A stretch of 49,121 bases of DNA from Clostridiales bacterium (GTDB lineage: Bacteria > Bacillota > Clostridia > Oscillospirales > Oscillospiraceae). Both the position numbers and the translations under genes were made by a program. The stretch covers positions 1 to 49,121 of the forward strand of contig JAJUGN010000012.1 in NCBI GenBank assembly GCA_029265975.1. The letters are read 5' to 3'. How positions within the stretch are numbered: the first letter of the stretch is position 1; each line of letters begins with the position of its first letter. This document shows positions 9,548 through 17,751 of this stretch, piece by piece. The notes under the pieces are model-generated. The model was not told where the DNA came from. It made no database searches and saw only the letters and a program-made list of their open reading frames with translations.

Positions 9548-10420
9548 TCAAAGCATTTTTTCATCGATCTCGCCTATGTGCTCCTCATAATAAACGCAGA
9601 GCTTTTTAATCGCGGTTTCCATGTCCGTAAAGGAGACCCTGAACTCGGAAACAAGGCGCTCGTTGCTGCCCGAATATTCGTCCCCGCTATCCTCCTTTAC
9701 CGTTATGTCCGCCTTTATGCCGAGCGCGCCGCAGACCATGAGCGCCAGCTTGTGCAGCGTGTAGACGGAGCCCGTGCACACGTTATACTGATTGTGCTTC
9801 GTTTCGCCTTCGAAAAACAGCTCCGTTATCGGCGCCAGGTCTTCAACCCACAGATAGTCAAAGCCCTGGTTCTTCCTTATGACTATCGGAAGTCCCTTAA
9901 GGGCGCGGCAGACGGCGTTCGAGATGAACCTGCGGCTCCACATCTCATATTTGCCGAAAACCCCGAAAAGCCGAAGATTGACTATGCTCCGGTTTTTTTC
10001 CGCGTATTTCGCAATGGCGTATTTTGCGATTCCGTAGACGTCCTCTGCTTCCGGTATATGACGCCCGAAGTATTCCTCGCGCATTTTAGGAATGTAGTGG
10101 CGCGCGCCGAACTCGGCGCCCGAACCGAAGTAAATCATTTTGCCGTAATAATCCCTCAGCGTTTCCAGGGTGAAAAACATCCTGAGATTCTCGGCCAAAA
10201 AGTTTTCTTTGGGCGAAGGGCTGCGGTTGGTGTCGCTGCTGCTCGCGCAATGTATCAGAATATCCGGGCTGAACCTTTTCAGGTATTCCCTGACGGCGCC
10301 GATCTCGCCGAGGTCAAGCTCCCGCCTCGAAGGGGTTATAAGCTCATAGCTCTCCTTGAAGGCCTCCGAAAGATTTCTGCCTATAAAACCTCCGGCCCCC
10401 GTTATGAGCAGACGCTTCAT
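9548..10420 (-). CDS. NAD-dependent epimerase/dehydratase (extended SDR), candidate CDP-sugar reductase
   Basis: A 290-residue extended short-chain dehydrogenase. It has the nucleotide-binding ITGAGGFIGRNL (residues 5-16) and a YGIAKYA active-site Tyr/Lys motif (about residues 148-154). A Ser/Gly-rich FGSGAEFG segment comes before it. It is short for the family. The start overlaps the stop of the NeuB-like gene as ATGA. Given the ThDP enzyme and the CDP-3,6-dideoxyhexose genes just upstream, one possibility is the final reductase of a branched dideoxyhexose pathway, the role YerF plays in yersiniose synthesis. Simple 4-keto reduction (as for abequose/paratose) or epimerisation fit equally well by sequence. 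Confidence 0.78.
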   Translation of the reverse strand: MKRLLITGAGGFIGRNLSEAFKESYELITPSRRELDLGEIGAVREYLKRFSPDILIHCASSSDTNRSPSPKENFLAENLRMFFTLETLRDYYGKMIYFGSGAEFGARHYIPKMREEYFGRHIPEAEDVYGIAKYAIAKYAEKNRSIVNLRLFGVFGKYEMWSRRFISNAVCRALKGLPIVIRKNQGFDYLWVEDLAPITELFFEGETKHNQYNVCTGSVYTLHKLALMVCGALGIKADITVKEDSGDEYSGSNERLVSEFRVSFTDMETAIKKLCVYYEEHIGEIDEKML

Positions 10421-11940
10421 CCGAAGGACTCTACCATTTCTTTTGTTATGTAAACCTTCGTTTTTCGAGGCGACACAAATTGCTCCGCATCGTCATAAAA
10501 GGAATCCTGACCCCTGTGAGTCGTGGAAATTTCCTCAAAAACGCAGCCCCCCTCGCTCCTGAAATAGTGCTTCACCCCTCTGTTCACCACGACCATGTCC
10601 CCTCTCCCGTAAACCTTCTCCTGACCGCCGCTTCCGATTATCAGGTCCCCGGAGATGACGAGGAAGGTTTCCTCCTTTTGTACATGATAATGCGTCGGAT
10701 TAGTCTGCCCAGGCAGCACCACAAGGATTTTTTTGCAGTATTCGCGGTTTACGCAGTCTATAAGGGCGCAGCCCGTGTCCTTATAGCGTTCAAGTCCGAA
10801 ATGGTGCGAAAGCTCGCAGGAGCTGTCGACGGGAACTACAATTCCGCTCCGCTTCAAAAGCCCGATGGCGGAGCTTGCAAACTCCCAGACGAGGGGGGCG
10901 TTGTCCTTTATCTCCACGTCCCTCAGCATGATCGGCTCATCTCTTCCGACGGAGCCGCTTTTCAGCCGAATATCCGAATACTTTGAGAAATGAGATGCAA
11001 GCAGCTGTCCTTCCCGGCACGGGAAGGCAAAGAAGACCTCATCCGGGGAGATTTTTCCTACCCCGCTGAAGCCGCGTTTTGCAAAAGCCCCTCTCCTGAG
11101 CGCCGCAAGGTCGGCCTGCTCCTTTTCGGAAGAAGGACAGCGCATTCCGCGCACTCCGCACATATCGAAAGCCAGGGCCGCGGCTTCAAGCCACTTTTTC
11201 ACCTGTGCGGGAGAGGCCGAATATCCGTTCAGCTCAATCCCTTCCGCTGCCGCTCCGACGTGCTTTTCAAATATCAGTGCGCCCTTTGCCACCGCCAGCG
11301 CTACGGGAAAGGCGGCTTCCGGATCCTCGTGCGTAGAAAAGCCTATGCGGAGCTTCGGATAACGCGAGCGGAAATAATCTATCTGGTTCATCTCGAGCCT
11401 TACGGGGGGCGTGGGGTATTCCGCTACGCAGTGCAGAAGCGAAAAATCTATTTTCCTGTGCTCGAAAAAGCTCACGACCCTGTCTATAAGCTCCGTTCCG
11501 CTTCCCGCGGCGGAGGCTATGACCGGTTTCCGGGCCGAGGCTATTTTTTCAAGGAGCAGCCAGTCGCCGAAGGAGCAGCTCGCTATTTTTATATAGTCGA
11601 AGCCCAGGGCCTCGATATTCTCAACGGAGGCCTCGTCAAACGGGGTGCACACGGCCGCGAATCCGTTTTCCCTGACCTCCGCGAGCAGAGCGGCGTACTG
11701 CTCCAGGCTCAGGCGGGTTTCCTTAAAGCGCCTTACGTTTTTTATGTCCGTCCTCTCTTTGAAGGCCGGATGTATGAAGGTGTCAAGATCCCGGAACTGA
11801 AACTTTACGGCAAAGTCGAATCTGCCCTCATATTCCCGGCACGCCTCCTTCAGTGAACGTATTATCGTTTTTCCGTGCTCGACGCTGCCCTGATGGTTGT
11901 TCGCCATTTCAAATATGAAAAGCGGTTTTACATTTTCCAT
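10417..11940 (-). CDS. NeuB-family sialic/nonulosonic acid synthase fused to a cupin
   Basis: A 507-residue two-part protein. Residues 1-290 are a NeuB TIM barrel: FEMANNHQGS, VKFQFR, CTPFDEASV, YIKIASCSFGDW, GFSTHEDPEAA and FEKHVG are all typical of enzymes that condense PEP with a sugar to make nonulosonic acids. Residues about 390-480 form a cupin with PGQTNPTHYHVQKEETFLVISG; its His/Glu pattern HYHVQKEE fits a metal site. No CMP-transferase (NeuA) is present nearby, so the product may not be a standard sialic acid, or activation is encoded elsewhere. GAGGAGGA precedes the start, which lies 13 bases inside the end of the ThDP gene. Confidence 0.82.
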   Translation of the reverse strand: MENVKPLFIFEMANNHQGSVEHGKTIIRSLKEACREYEGRFDFAVKFQFRDLDTFIHPAFKERTDIKNVRRFKETRLSLEQYAALLAEVRENGFAAVCTPFDEASVENIEALGFDYIKIASCSFGDWLLLEKIASARKPVIASAAGSGTELIDRVVSFFEHRKIDFSLLHCVAEYPTPPVRLEMNQIDYFRSRYPKLRIGFSTHEDPEAAFPVALAVAKGALIFEKHVGAAAEGIELNGYSASPAQVKKWLEAAALAFDMCGVRGMRCPSSEKEQADLAALRRGAFAKRGFSGVGKISPDEVFFAFPCREGQLLASHFSKYSDIRLKSGSVGRDEPIMLRDVEIKDNAPLVWEFASSAIGLLKRSGIVVPVDSSCELSHHFGLERYKDTGCALIDCVNREYCKKILVVLPGQTNPTHYHVQKEETFLVISGDLIIGSGGQEKVYGRGDMVVVNRGVKHYFRSEGGCVFEEISTTHRGQDSFYDDAEQFVSPRKTKVYITKEMVESFG

Positions 11941-13739
11941 ATATCCTCCTCATCTCCCCGCAATACGGAGTAGATTTCTTCAAGCTCCCGCGCCGTAAGG
12001 AAAGGGTATGGATTTTCAAGAGCGGCGGATGTGATCTTTCCCTCCGAGTCGACCGAAGAAATGCATTTCGGTATTTCGTCGAAGTCTATGTCCCCTGCTA
12101 TCTCGCAGATCACCGCTCCCTGCATACGCATCGCCTCGCCGATTACGGCCTCCAGGCTTTCGTCGTTATCCGCGCGGAGGAAGGCCATGCCGTAAGCCTC
12201 GGCGATCCTTTCAAGCGAAGGCATGGAAACCCCGCTTTCGCCTGTGCAGCCCACATATAGGCCGTTGAAGCTTCTGTCCTGCATCGTTTTTATCGCCGCG
12301 TAGCCTCCGTTGCTGAAAACGAATATTTTTGCTTCTATACCGTAATGCCTTATGGTCTGGAGCTCCTGGATATTGAGCTGGAAGCTCCCGTCGCCCTCCA
12401 GAACCACCGTTCTTTTCCCGCCCGAGGCAAAATAGGCTCCGACGGCCGAAGGCAGCGCGAAGCCCATGGAGCCAAGTCCCATCGACGATACGGCCCTCTG
12501 CCCCTCCTTCCTTTTGAAAGCGATATGCCCCGCCGTGTTGCATCGGCTGGTCGATGAGAACACAAGCGCGTCGTCCGCCGCGCAAAACCGGGATAACGCT
12601 TCCGCCGCTTTGTACAGGTCCGCCCCGGAGAGCTTTTCCGCCTGTCTTTCGGACGAAAGCGAAAACCTCGCTTTCATTCCGGAGCAGAAATTGAGCCATT
12701 CGCTGTAATCGCGTGGCGGAATGTCTGCGTTCAGCATTGCTTCGATGAAATCCCCCGCGTCGCAGCGTATTTTTTCCGCGCATGTCAGGTCCAGCTTCTT
12801 CAGCTCGTTTTCGTCTATGTCCACTACCAGCTTTTTTGCGCGGATGCCGAAGTTCCTGCCGTTATACGCCGTTATCATATTGTCGAGTCTGCTTCCTATT
12901 ATGATGAGAAGGTCGGCGCCTTGAACTATGATGTTTGAATACCTCGGCGCCTGGAGTCCCGGGCTGCCGAAAAAAAGCGGGTCGTCGCCGTCCATGATTT
13001 CCAGAGCCCGCCATGTGCTCATAAGCGGCAGCCCGAGCTTTTTCTGCAGCCTTCGCAGCATTTCCGACGCGCGAGATGCTATGACGCCGTGTCCCGCGAT
13101 TATAACCGGTCTTCTGCTTTCCGTCAGCATACGGCGGGCAAGCTCGCATCCCCGACCTGTTTCCGCCTCGCACCGGACTATTTCGTCCTTCGGGCTGTAC
13201 TCGCAAAGGCTTTTCACATCGACCTTCTCGGACTGTACGTCAAGCGGGATGTCGAGCCAGACCGGCCCCTGCCTTCCTTCAAGCGCCGAGTATACCGCCT
13301 TCTGAAGGTGGTATTTTATTTCCCTTGCCTCCGTAACGGTGACGGCGTATTTAGTCACGGGCTTCGCCATCGATACGATGTCGTTTTCCTGCGCGCCGTA
13401 CTGACGAACACCGCGCAAAGAGGCGAAATCCGCCCTTTTTACCTGTCCTGAAACAAAAAGAACCGGCGTCGAATCCATATATGCGGCGGCAGCCCCCGTA
13501 AGCGCGTTGGTTCCGCCCGGGCCTGTCGTCACAAGACATACGCCCAGCGTGTTTTTATACATCGCGTAGGCCTGGGCGGCTATGGCGCAGGCCTGCTCGT
13601 GATGGCAGCATACATAACCCATGCCGCTTCTGCCCAACGAGTCGACAAGATGCATTATTCCTCCTCCGGAAAGCAGAAATATTTTGTCGACGCCCTGTTC
13701 CTTCAAAAAATCCATAACATAGTCTGAAACTCTCGTCAT
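11928..13739 (-). CDS. ThDP-dependent acetolactate-synthase-like enzyme, candidate YerE-type acyl transferase
   Basis: A 603-residue enzyme of the acetolactate synthase/pyruvate oxidase superfamily. The catalytic glutamate is in CCHHEQACAIAAQAYA (about residue 48). TTGPGGTNAL follows, and the ThDP/metal motif GDGSFQLNIQELQTI with FSNGGY is at about residues 450-482. A housekeeping acetolactate synthase would sit with ilvN/ilvC/leu genes; this one sits between CDP-3,6-dideoxyhexose genes and a reductase. Known precedent: YerE of Yersinia, a ThDP flavoprotein, moves a two-carbon unit from pyruvate to C4 of a CDP-3,6-dideoxy-4-keto sugar. That role is an inference from context. SD GGAGCAG precedes the ATG. 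Confidence 0.82.
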   Translation of the reverse strand: MTRVSDYVMDFLKEQGVDKIFLLSGGGIMHLVDSLGRSGMGYVCCHHEQACAIAAQAYAMYKNTLGVCLVTTGPGGTNALTGAAAAYMDSTPVLFVSGQVKRADFASLRGVRQYGAQENDIVSMAKPVTKYAVTVTEAREIKYHLQKAVYSALEGRQGPVWLDIPLDVQSEKVDVKSLCEYSPKDEIVRCEAETGRGCELARRMLTESRRPVIIAGHGVIASRASEMLRRLQKKLGLPLMSTWRALEIMDGDDPLFFGSPGLQAPRYSNIIVQGADLLIIIGSRLDNMITAYNGRNFGIRAKKLVVDIDENELKKLDLTCAEKIRCDAGDFIEAMLNADIPPRDYSEWLNFCSGMKARFSLSSERQAEKLSGADLYKAAEALSRFCAADDALVFSSTSRCNTAGHIAFKRKEGQRAVSSMGLGSMGFALPSAVGAYFASGGKRTVVLEGDGSFQLNIQELQTIRHYGIEAKIFVFSNGGYAAIKTMQDRSFNGLYVGCTGESGVSMPSLERIAEAYGMAFLRADNDESLEAVIGEAMRMQGAVICEIAGDIDFDEIPKCISSVDSEGKITSAALENPYPFLTARELEEIYSVLRGDEEDIWKM

Positions 13740-13740
13740 T

Positions 13741-14526
13741 TCACTGCTCCGATACCAGTTTTCTTATTTCCGAAACGGCGCTGCCTGTTACAAAGCTCGC
13801 GCAGCGCCTTACGCATTCTTCCGCCCCTTCCGCGCACCAGCTGTTTGGAGTCGCGCCGAACATCGGGATATCGTTTCCGTCGTTTCCGAAAACTGCGGTT
13901 TCCTCCGGCCTCACGCCCAGATACCGCATCAGAAATTCCGCCGCCTTCCCCTTGTCGCCTTCGGTAAAATCGAGCCATGTGCCGCCTGATGCCGCAGCAT
14001 GGAGCCTCCGGGACCATTTTTTCCTGAGCTCCTCCGATTCCCTGCCCCCGACGCCCGCCCCGTAGTACGCGGACACCTTGAGTATTGGCTCTCTTATTTC
14101 CTCAAAGCTGTCCACTTTTGTAAGCGTGGCCTTGATTACGCCGAACATCCTTTGAAAAAAGCTTTCCGTCCGCGGGTTTATGTAATATGTATATTTTGAA
14201 GAAACCAGCGCCTCGCTGCCGGCGTCGCTCAATATGTCGCCTATCAGCTCCATTGCCTCGCGCCTTTCAATGCGGGATTCGCAAAGCGTTTCGCCCTTTA
14301 AGGATATGAAGCTTCCGTTTTCAGGCATAAAAATAACGCGGTCTTTTACCTCGTAAAAAAGCCTGCAGAGATTCGGATACTGCCTGCCGCTCGCGAGGGC
14401 GAATTTGATTCCGGACATATCAAGGCTCCGGATTAAGTCGATAAGCCCCGCATCGGCCGGCGTTTCCCGGCTTCGGAGCAGAGTTCCGTCAAGGTCGCTG
14501 ATGATCAGTTTTAGTTTTGCCGCCAA
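13741..14526 (-). CDS. HAD-superfamily phosphatase, Cof type
   Basis: A 261-residue IIB (Cof-type) HAD hydrolase. Motif I is ISDLDGTLLRS (residues 9-19), motif II the ALASGRQY region, and motif IV FGNDGNDIPMF near residue 212. The start is a TTG, 14 bases after the stop of the E1 dehydrase gene. It ends one base before the ThDP enzyme gene, so it belongs to the dideoxyhexose/branched-sugar section. Such enzymes remove phosphate from small sugars or from nonulosonic acid 9-phosphates; pairing with the NeuB-like gene next door is possible but unproved. Confidence 0.82.
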   Translation of the reverse strand: MAAKLKLIISDLDGTLLRSRETPADAGLIDLIRSLDMSGIKFALASGRQYPNLCRLFYEVKDRVIFMPENGSFISLKGETLCESRIERREAMELIGDILSDAGSEALVSSKYTYYINPRTESFFQRMFGVIKATLTKVDSFEEIREPILKVSAYYGAGVGGRESEELRKKWSRRLHAAASGGTWLDFTEGDKGKAAEFLMRYLGVRPEETAVFGNDGNDIPMFGATPNSWCAEGAEECVRRCASFVTGSAVSEIRKLVSEQ

Positions 14527-14539
14527 GCCTTACAGCCCC

Positions 14540-15880
14540 TTAGAGCGCCAGTGCGCTTTTTACTGACGCCGCGATTTTGTCCAGCATATCGTCGGTCATG
14601 CCGGGATAGACGCCTACCCAAAAGCTTCTTTCCATTATTTCGTCGGTAACAGCGAGCTTCCCGACCGCTCGGTACCCTTTGCCGGATTTTCGCATCTCGT
14701 CGAAGCAGGGATGCCTCATCAGGTTCCCCGCAAACAGCATCCTCGTCTGTATCCCCTGCGATTCGAGATAAGCGATGAGCTTTCCGCGCGAGACGCCTTC
14801 CCGGCAGGTCATGAGGAATCCGAACCATGAGGGCTTTGAGTTCGGGCATTGCTCAGGCAGTATCAGCCTGTCCTCGGTATCGCTCAAGGCCCCGCGAAGA
14901 TAGGCGAAATTCCTCCTTCTCCGCTCCACGAAGAACGGCAGCTTGCTGAGCTGCGCGCAGCCGATGGCGGCCTGCATATCGGTAGCCTTCAGGTTGTATC
15001 CGAAATGCGAATACACATATTTATGGTCGTACCCGAAGGGCAGCTCGCCGTATTGCCCCCCGAAACGTCTGCCGCAAAGGTCGTCTCGCCCCGGAGGACA
15101 GGAGCAGTCCCTTCCCCAGTCACGCAGAGATCTGATTATTCGGTTCAGCAGCGGATCGGAGGCGTAAACCGCTCCCCCTTCTCCCGTAGTCATGTGGTGC
15201 GGAGGGTAAAAGCTCGATGTGCCGACGTCTCCAAAGCTTCCGCAAAGGCCGTTTTTGCCGTCCAGCGCGTATTCGGCCCCGAGCGCGTCGCAGTTGTCCT
15301 CAACGAGCCACAGTCCGTGCTTGTCGCAGAACCTCTTAACCGTTCCTACGTCGAATGGGTTTCCTAGCGTATGGGCTATCATGACGGCCTTTGTCCTCTT
15401 GGAAAGCGCCTCCTCAAGCATTGAGCAGTCGATGTTGTATTGTGGAATCGTGACGTCGACAAATACCGGGACCGCTCCGTACTGGATTATCGGCGCTACG
15501 GTAGTCGGGAAACCCGCCGCAACCGTGATAACCTCGTCTCCGCGCCTTATCGCCCTCTCTCCCAGAAGCGGCGAGGTAAGGGCCATGAACGCAAGCAGGT
15601 TTGCCGATGAGCCAGAGTTCACGAAGCTGCAGCAGCGGACACCCAGGAAATTTGAAAGACCTTTTTCAAACCGCTCGGTATATCTCCCCGATGTGAGCCA
15701 GAACTCAAGCGCGCTGTCGACGAGGCAGCGCATTTCCTCGCTGTCGTACACGCGTGCGGCGTAAGGAATTCTGTCCCCCTCTGCGTAAGGCTTTTTAACA
15801 TGGAAGGTTCGGCAGTATTCGTCAATTATTTCGAGGATTTTGTCTCTGGCCTCATTTTCGCTTAAGCCCTCAAGCATCAT
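14540..15880 (-). CDS. rfbH: CDP-4-keto-6-deoxy-D-glucose 3-dehydrase (E1, RfbH/DdhC)
   Basis: A 446-residue PMP/[2Fe-2S] enzyme that removes the C3 hydroxyl of CDP-4-keto-6-deoxyglucose. The sequence shows the diagnostic histidine replacing the usual PLP lysine in SFYPPHHMTTGEGG (about residue 225). The Fe-S cysteines are also present: VEDNCDALG upstream, and GRDCSC followed after seven residues by LC, matching the C-x-C-x7-C part of the known E1 ligand motif. The family needs an E3 iron-sulfur flavoprotein reductase (RfbI/DdhD); none is in this window. SD TAAGGAG precedes the ATG. Genes for the two preceding pathway steps are directly upstream. Confidence 0.95.
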   Translation of the reverse strand: MMLEGLSENEARDKILEIIDEYCRTFHVKKPYAEGDRIPYAARVYDSEEMRCLVDSALEFWLTSGRYTERFEKGLSNFLGVRCCSFVNSGSSANLLAFMALTSPLLGERAIRRGDEVITVAAGFPTTVAPIIQYGAVPVFVDVTIPQYNIDCSMLEEALSKRTKAVMIAHTLGNPFDVGTVKRFCDKHGLWLVEDNCDALGAEYALDGKNGLCGSFGDVGTSSFYPPHHMTTGEGGAVYASDPLLNRIIRSLRDWGRDCSCPPGRDDLCGRRFGGQYGELPFGYDHKYVYSHFGYNLKATDMQAAIGCAQLSKLPFFVERRRRNFAYLRGALSDTEDRLILPEQCPNSKPSWFGFLMTCREGVSRGKLIAYLESQGIQTRMLFAGNLMRHPCFDEMRKSGKGYRAVGKLAVTDEIMERSFWVGVYPGMTDDMLDKIAASVKSALAL

Positions 15881-15889
15881 TTTTTCTCC

Positions 15890-16972
15890 TTAAACCGCGT
15901 ATTTTACCGGATTTTCTCCGCTTTTCTCAAAGCCTGCGTATTCCCGCGCCTGCATTTCCATGCATTCCGCGGAGTCGCCGCCATCAAGCCAGCATTTTGT
16001 CCATTCGATCGTCTTCTCCACCGCCTTTTCAATGCTCCAGCGCGGAGACCAGCCGAAGGTCTGACGAAGCCTTGAGCAGTCCAGCTTCAGGAAGCCCGCT
16101 TCGTGCGGGCCGTTGTCAGGCTGCTCGGTCCAGCCAAGCCCTTCCCCCCATTTTTCGCAGAAAAGCTTCACGAGCGAGCCTGTCTCAACGCAGTCGCGCT
16201 CCTCCGGCCCGACGTTGTAGCTGCCCGAGCACTCGAAATTGAAGTACTGCTTTTCCGCTATCATAAGGTATGCGAAAATCGGCTCAAGAACATGCTGGTA
16301 AGGTCTTGTGGAATGCGGATTCCTTACGACAACGCTCTTCTTCGCCATCGCCGCCCGGACGCAGTCGGGGATTATGCGGTCTTCCGCAAAGTCTCCCCCG
16401 CCTATCACGTTTCCCGCGCGGGCGGTGGATATGGCCGTGATGCCTGATGAGAAAAACGAGCGCAGGTAGCAGCGGGTCACGAGCTCGGAGCAGGATTTGC
16501 TGTTTGAATACGGGTCGAAGCCGTCCAGCGGCTCGCATTCCCTGTATCCCCAATGCCATTCCCTGTTCTCATACACCTTGTCGGTGGTGACGTTCAAAAA
16601 AGACTTCACATTTCCCGAAAGCCGCAGGCATTCAAGTATGTTGACCGTTCCCATTATGTTTGTTTCGTATGTAAGGCGCGGCTCCCTGTATCCCTCCCTC
16701 ACTATCGGCTGCGCCGCAAGGTGGAACACTATTTCCGGATCAGCCCTGTCGAAAACCGCCTTCAGCTTGTCCATGTCCCTTATATCGCCTATGACGGACG
16801 TCATGCCCCCCGATATTTCCGCTATTTCAAAAAGCGAGGGCGCGGACGGTGGCGCAAGGGCGTATCCCGTCACGACCGCGCCCCTGCTTTTAAGAACGCT
16901 GCAGAGCCATGAGCCCTTGAAGCCCGTGTGGCCCGTTACAAAAACTCTTTTTCCGGAATAAAAATCACGCAT
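15890..16972 (-). CDS. rfbG: CDP-glucose 4,6-dehydratase
   Basis: A 360-residue extended SDR that converts CDP-D-glucose to CDP-4-keto-6-deoxy-D-glucose. It carries VFVTGHTGFKGSW (residues 9-21), HLAAQPIVR, NVTTDKVYENREW with the catalytic Thr/Asp, and the YSNSKSCSEL Tyr/Lys motif. The extra C-terminal NVGPEE segment is usual for RfbG. The ATG at 16972 shares one base with the stop of rfbF (TGATG), and GTGGAGGC lies just upstream, so a longer frame to 17050 is rejected. Second step of the CDP-3,6-dideoxyhexose pathway. Confidence 0.95.
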   Translation of the reverse strand: MRDFYSGKRVFVTGHTGFKGSWLCSVLKSRGAVVTGYALAPPSAPSLFEIAEISGGMTSVIGDIRDMDKLKAVFDRADPEIVFHLAAQPIVREGYREPRLTYETNIMGTVNILECLRLSGNVKSFLNVTTDKVYENREWHWGYRECEPLDGFDPYSNSKSCSELVTRCYLRSFFSSGITAISTARAGNVIGGGDFAEDRIIPDCVRAAMAKKSVVVRNPHSTRPYQHVLEPIFAYLMIAEKQYFNFECSGSYNVGPEERDCVETGSLVKLFCEKWGEGLGWTEQPDNGPHEAGFLKLDCSRLRQTFGWSPRWSIEKAVEKTIEWTKCWLDGGDSAECMEMQAREYAGFEKSGENPVKYAV

Positions 16973-17751
16973 CACCAGAGCCTCCACGGGGCTTTCCCGG
17001 AAACCCACAGGCTTTCCAGCTTTTCCTTGTCCCTCTGGGTATCCATGCACTGCCAGAAGCCTTCGTGTCTGAAGGCCATAAGCTGCCCGTTTTCCGCAAG
17101 GCGCTCCATGGGCTCCTGCTCCAAAACCGTTCTGTCCCCCTCCAGATAGTCGAAAAAGTCAGGGTTGAACACCATAAAGCCCCCGTTTATAAGGCTGCCG
17201 TCCGAATCGCGCTTTTCGCGGAAGGCCGTCACAAGGTTGTTATCGCCCATTCCGAGCACCCCGAAGCGCTGACCTGCGTTTATGGCGGTGAGCGTCCCTG
17301 TTTTTCCGTGAGAGCGGTGAAAATTCTCAAGCTCCCTGAGGTTCACATCGGACACTCCGTCCCCGTATGTGAGCATGAAGGGCTCGTCGCCTACATACTT
17401 CTGTATTCGCTTTACCCTCCCGCCTGTCATCGTGTCAAGACCCGTGTCCACGACCGTGACTCGCCAGGGCTCGGAGCAGTTTGTGTGAATCTTCATGCTG
17501 TTTTCCTTTGAAAAGTCAAACGTAAGATCCGAGCCGTGCAGGTAGTAATCGTTGAAAAATTGCTTAATAACCTGCTGCTTATAGCCGCAGCAGATAATAA
17601 AGTCGTTGTATCCGAAGGAGGAATAAATCTTCATAATGTGCCACATGATAGGCATTCCGCCGATTTCGATCATCGGCTTGGGCCTGAGATGGGATTCCTC
17701 CGATATGCGGGTGCCGAAGCCCCCTGCAAGTATCACGACTTTCATTTGCAC
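16972..17751 (-). CDS. rfbF: Glucose-1-phosphate cytidylyltransferase
   Basis: A 259-residue nucleotidyltransferase that makes CDP-glucose from CTP and glucose-1-phosphate. The N-terminus VVILAGGFGTRISEES, then RPKPMIEIGG, the metal-binding LTYGDGVSDVN (about residues 128-138) and the C-terminal EGFWQCMDTQRDKE are family signatures. Length matches the family. The gene begins inside the last ten bases of the preceding glycosyltransferase gene. It commits glucose-1-phosphate to the CDP-dideoxyhexose branch. Confidence 0.96.
   Translation of the reverse strand: MQMKVVILAGGFGTRISEESHLRPKPMIEIGGMPIMWHIMKIYSSFGYNDFIICCGYKQQVIKQFFNDYYLHGSDLTFDFSKENSMKIHTNCSEPWRVTVVDTGLDTMTGGRVKRIQKYVGDEPFMLTYGDGVSDVNLRELENFHRSHGKTGTLTAINAGQRFGVLGMGDNNLVTAFREKRDSDGSLINGGFMVFNPDFFDYLEGDRTVLEQEPMERLAENGQLMAFRHEGFWQCMDTQRDKEKLESLWVSGKAPWRLW

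Noticed and set aside
9515-10453. Long plus-strand open frame across the SDR gene
   Set aside because: It is antisense to an SDR with intact motifs and has no recognisable domain.
10990-11856. Plus-strand open frame opposite the NeuB-like gene
   Set aside because: Antisense shadow; the minus-strand protein carries all the NeuB motifs.
11928-13739. Housekeeping acetolactate synthase (ilvB)
   Set aside because: No ilvN, ilvC or other branched-chain amino acid genes nearby; it is translationally linked to sugar genes. Kept as an alternative, not the preferred call.
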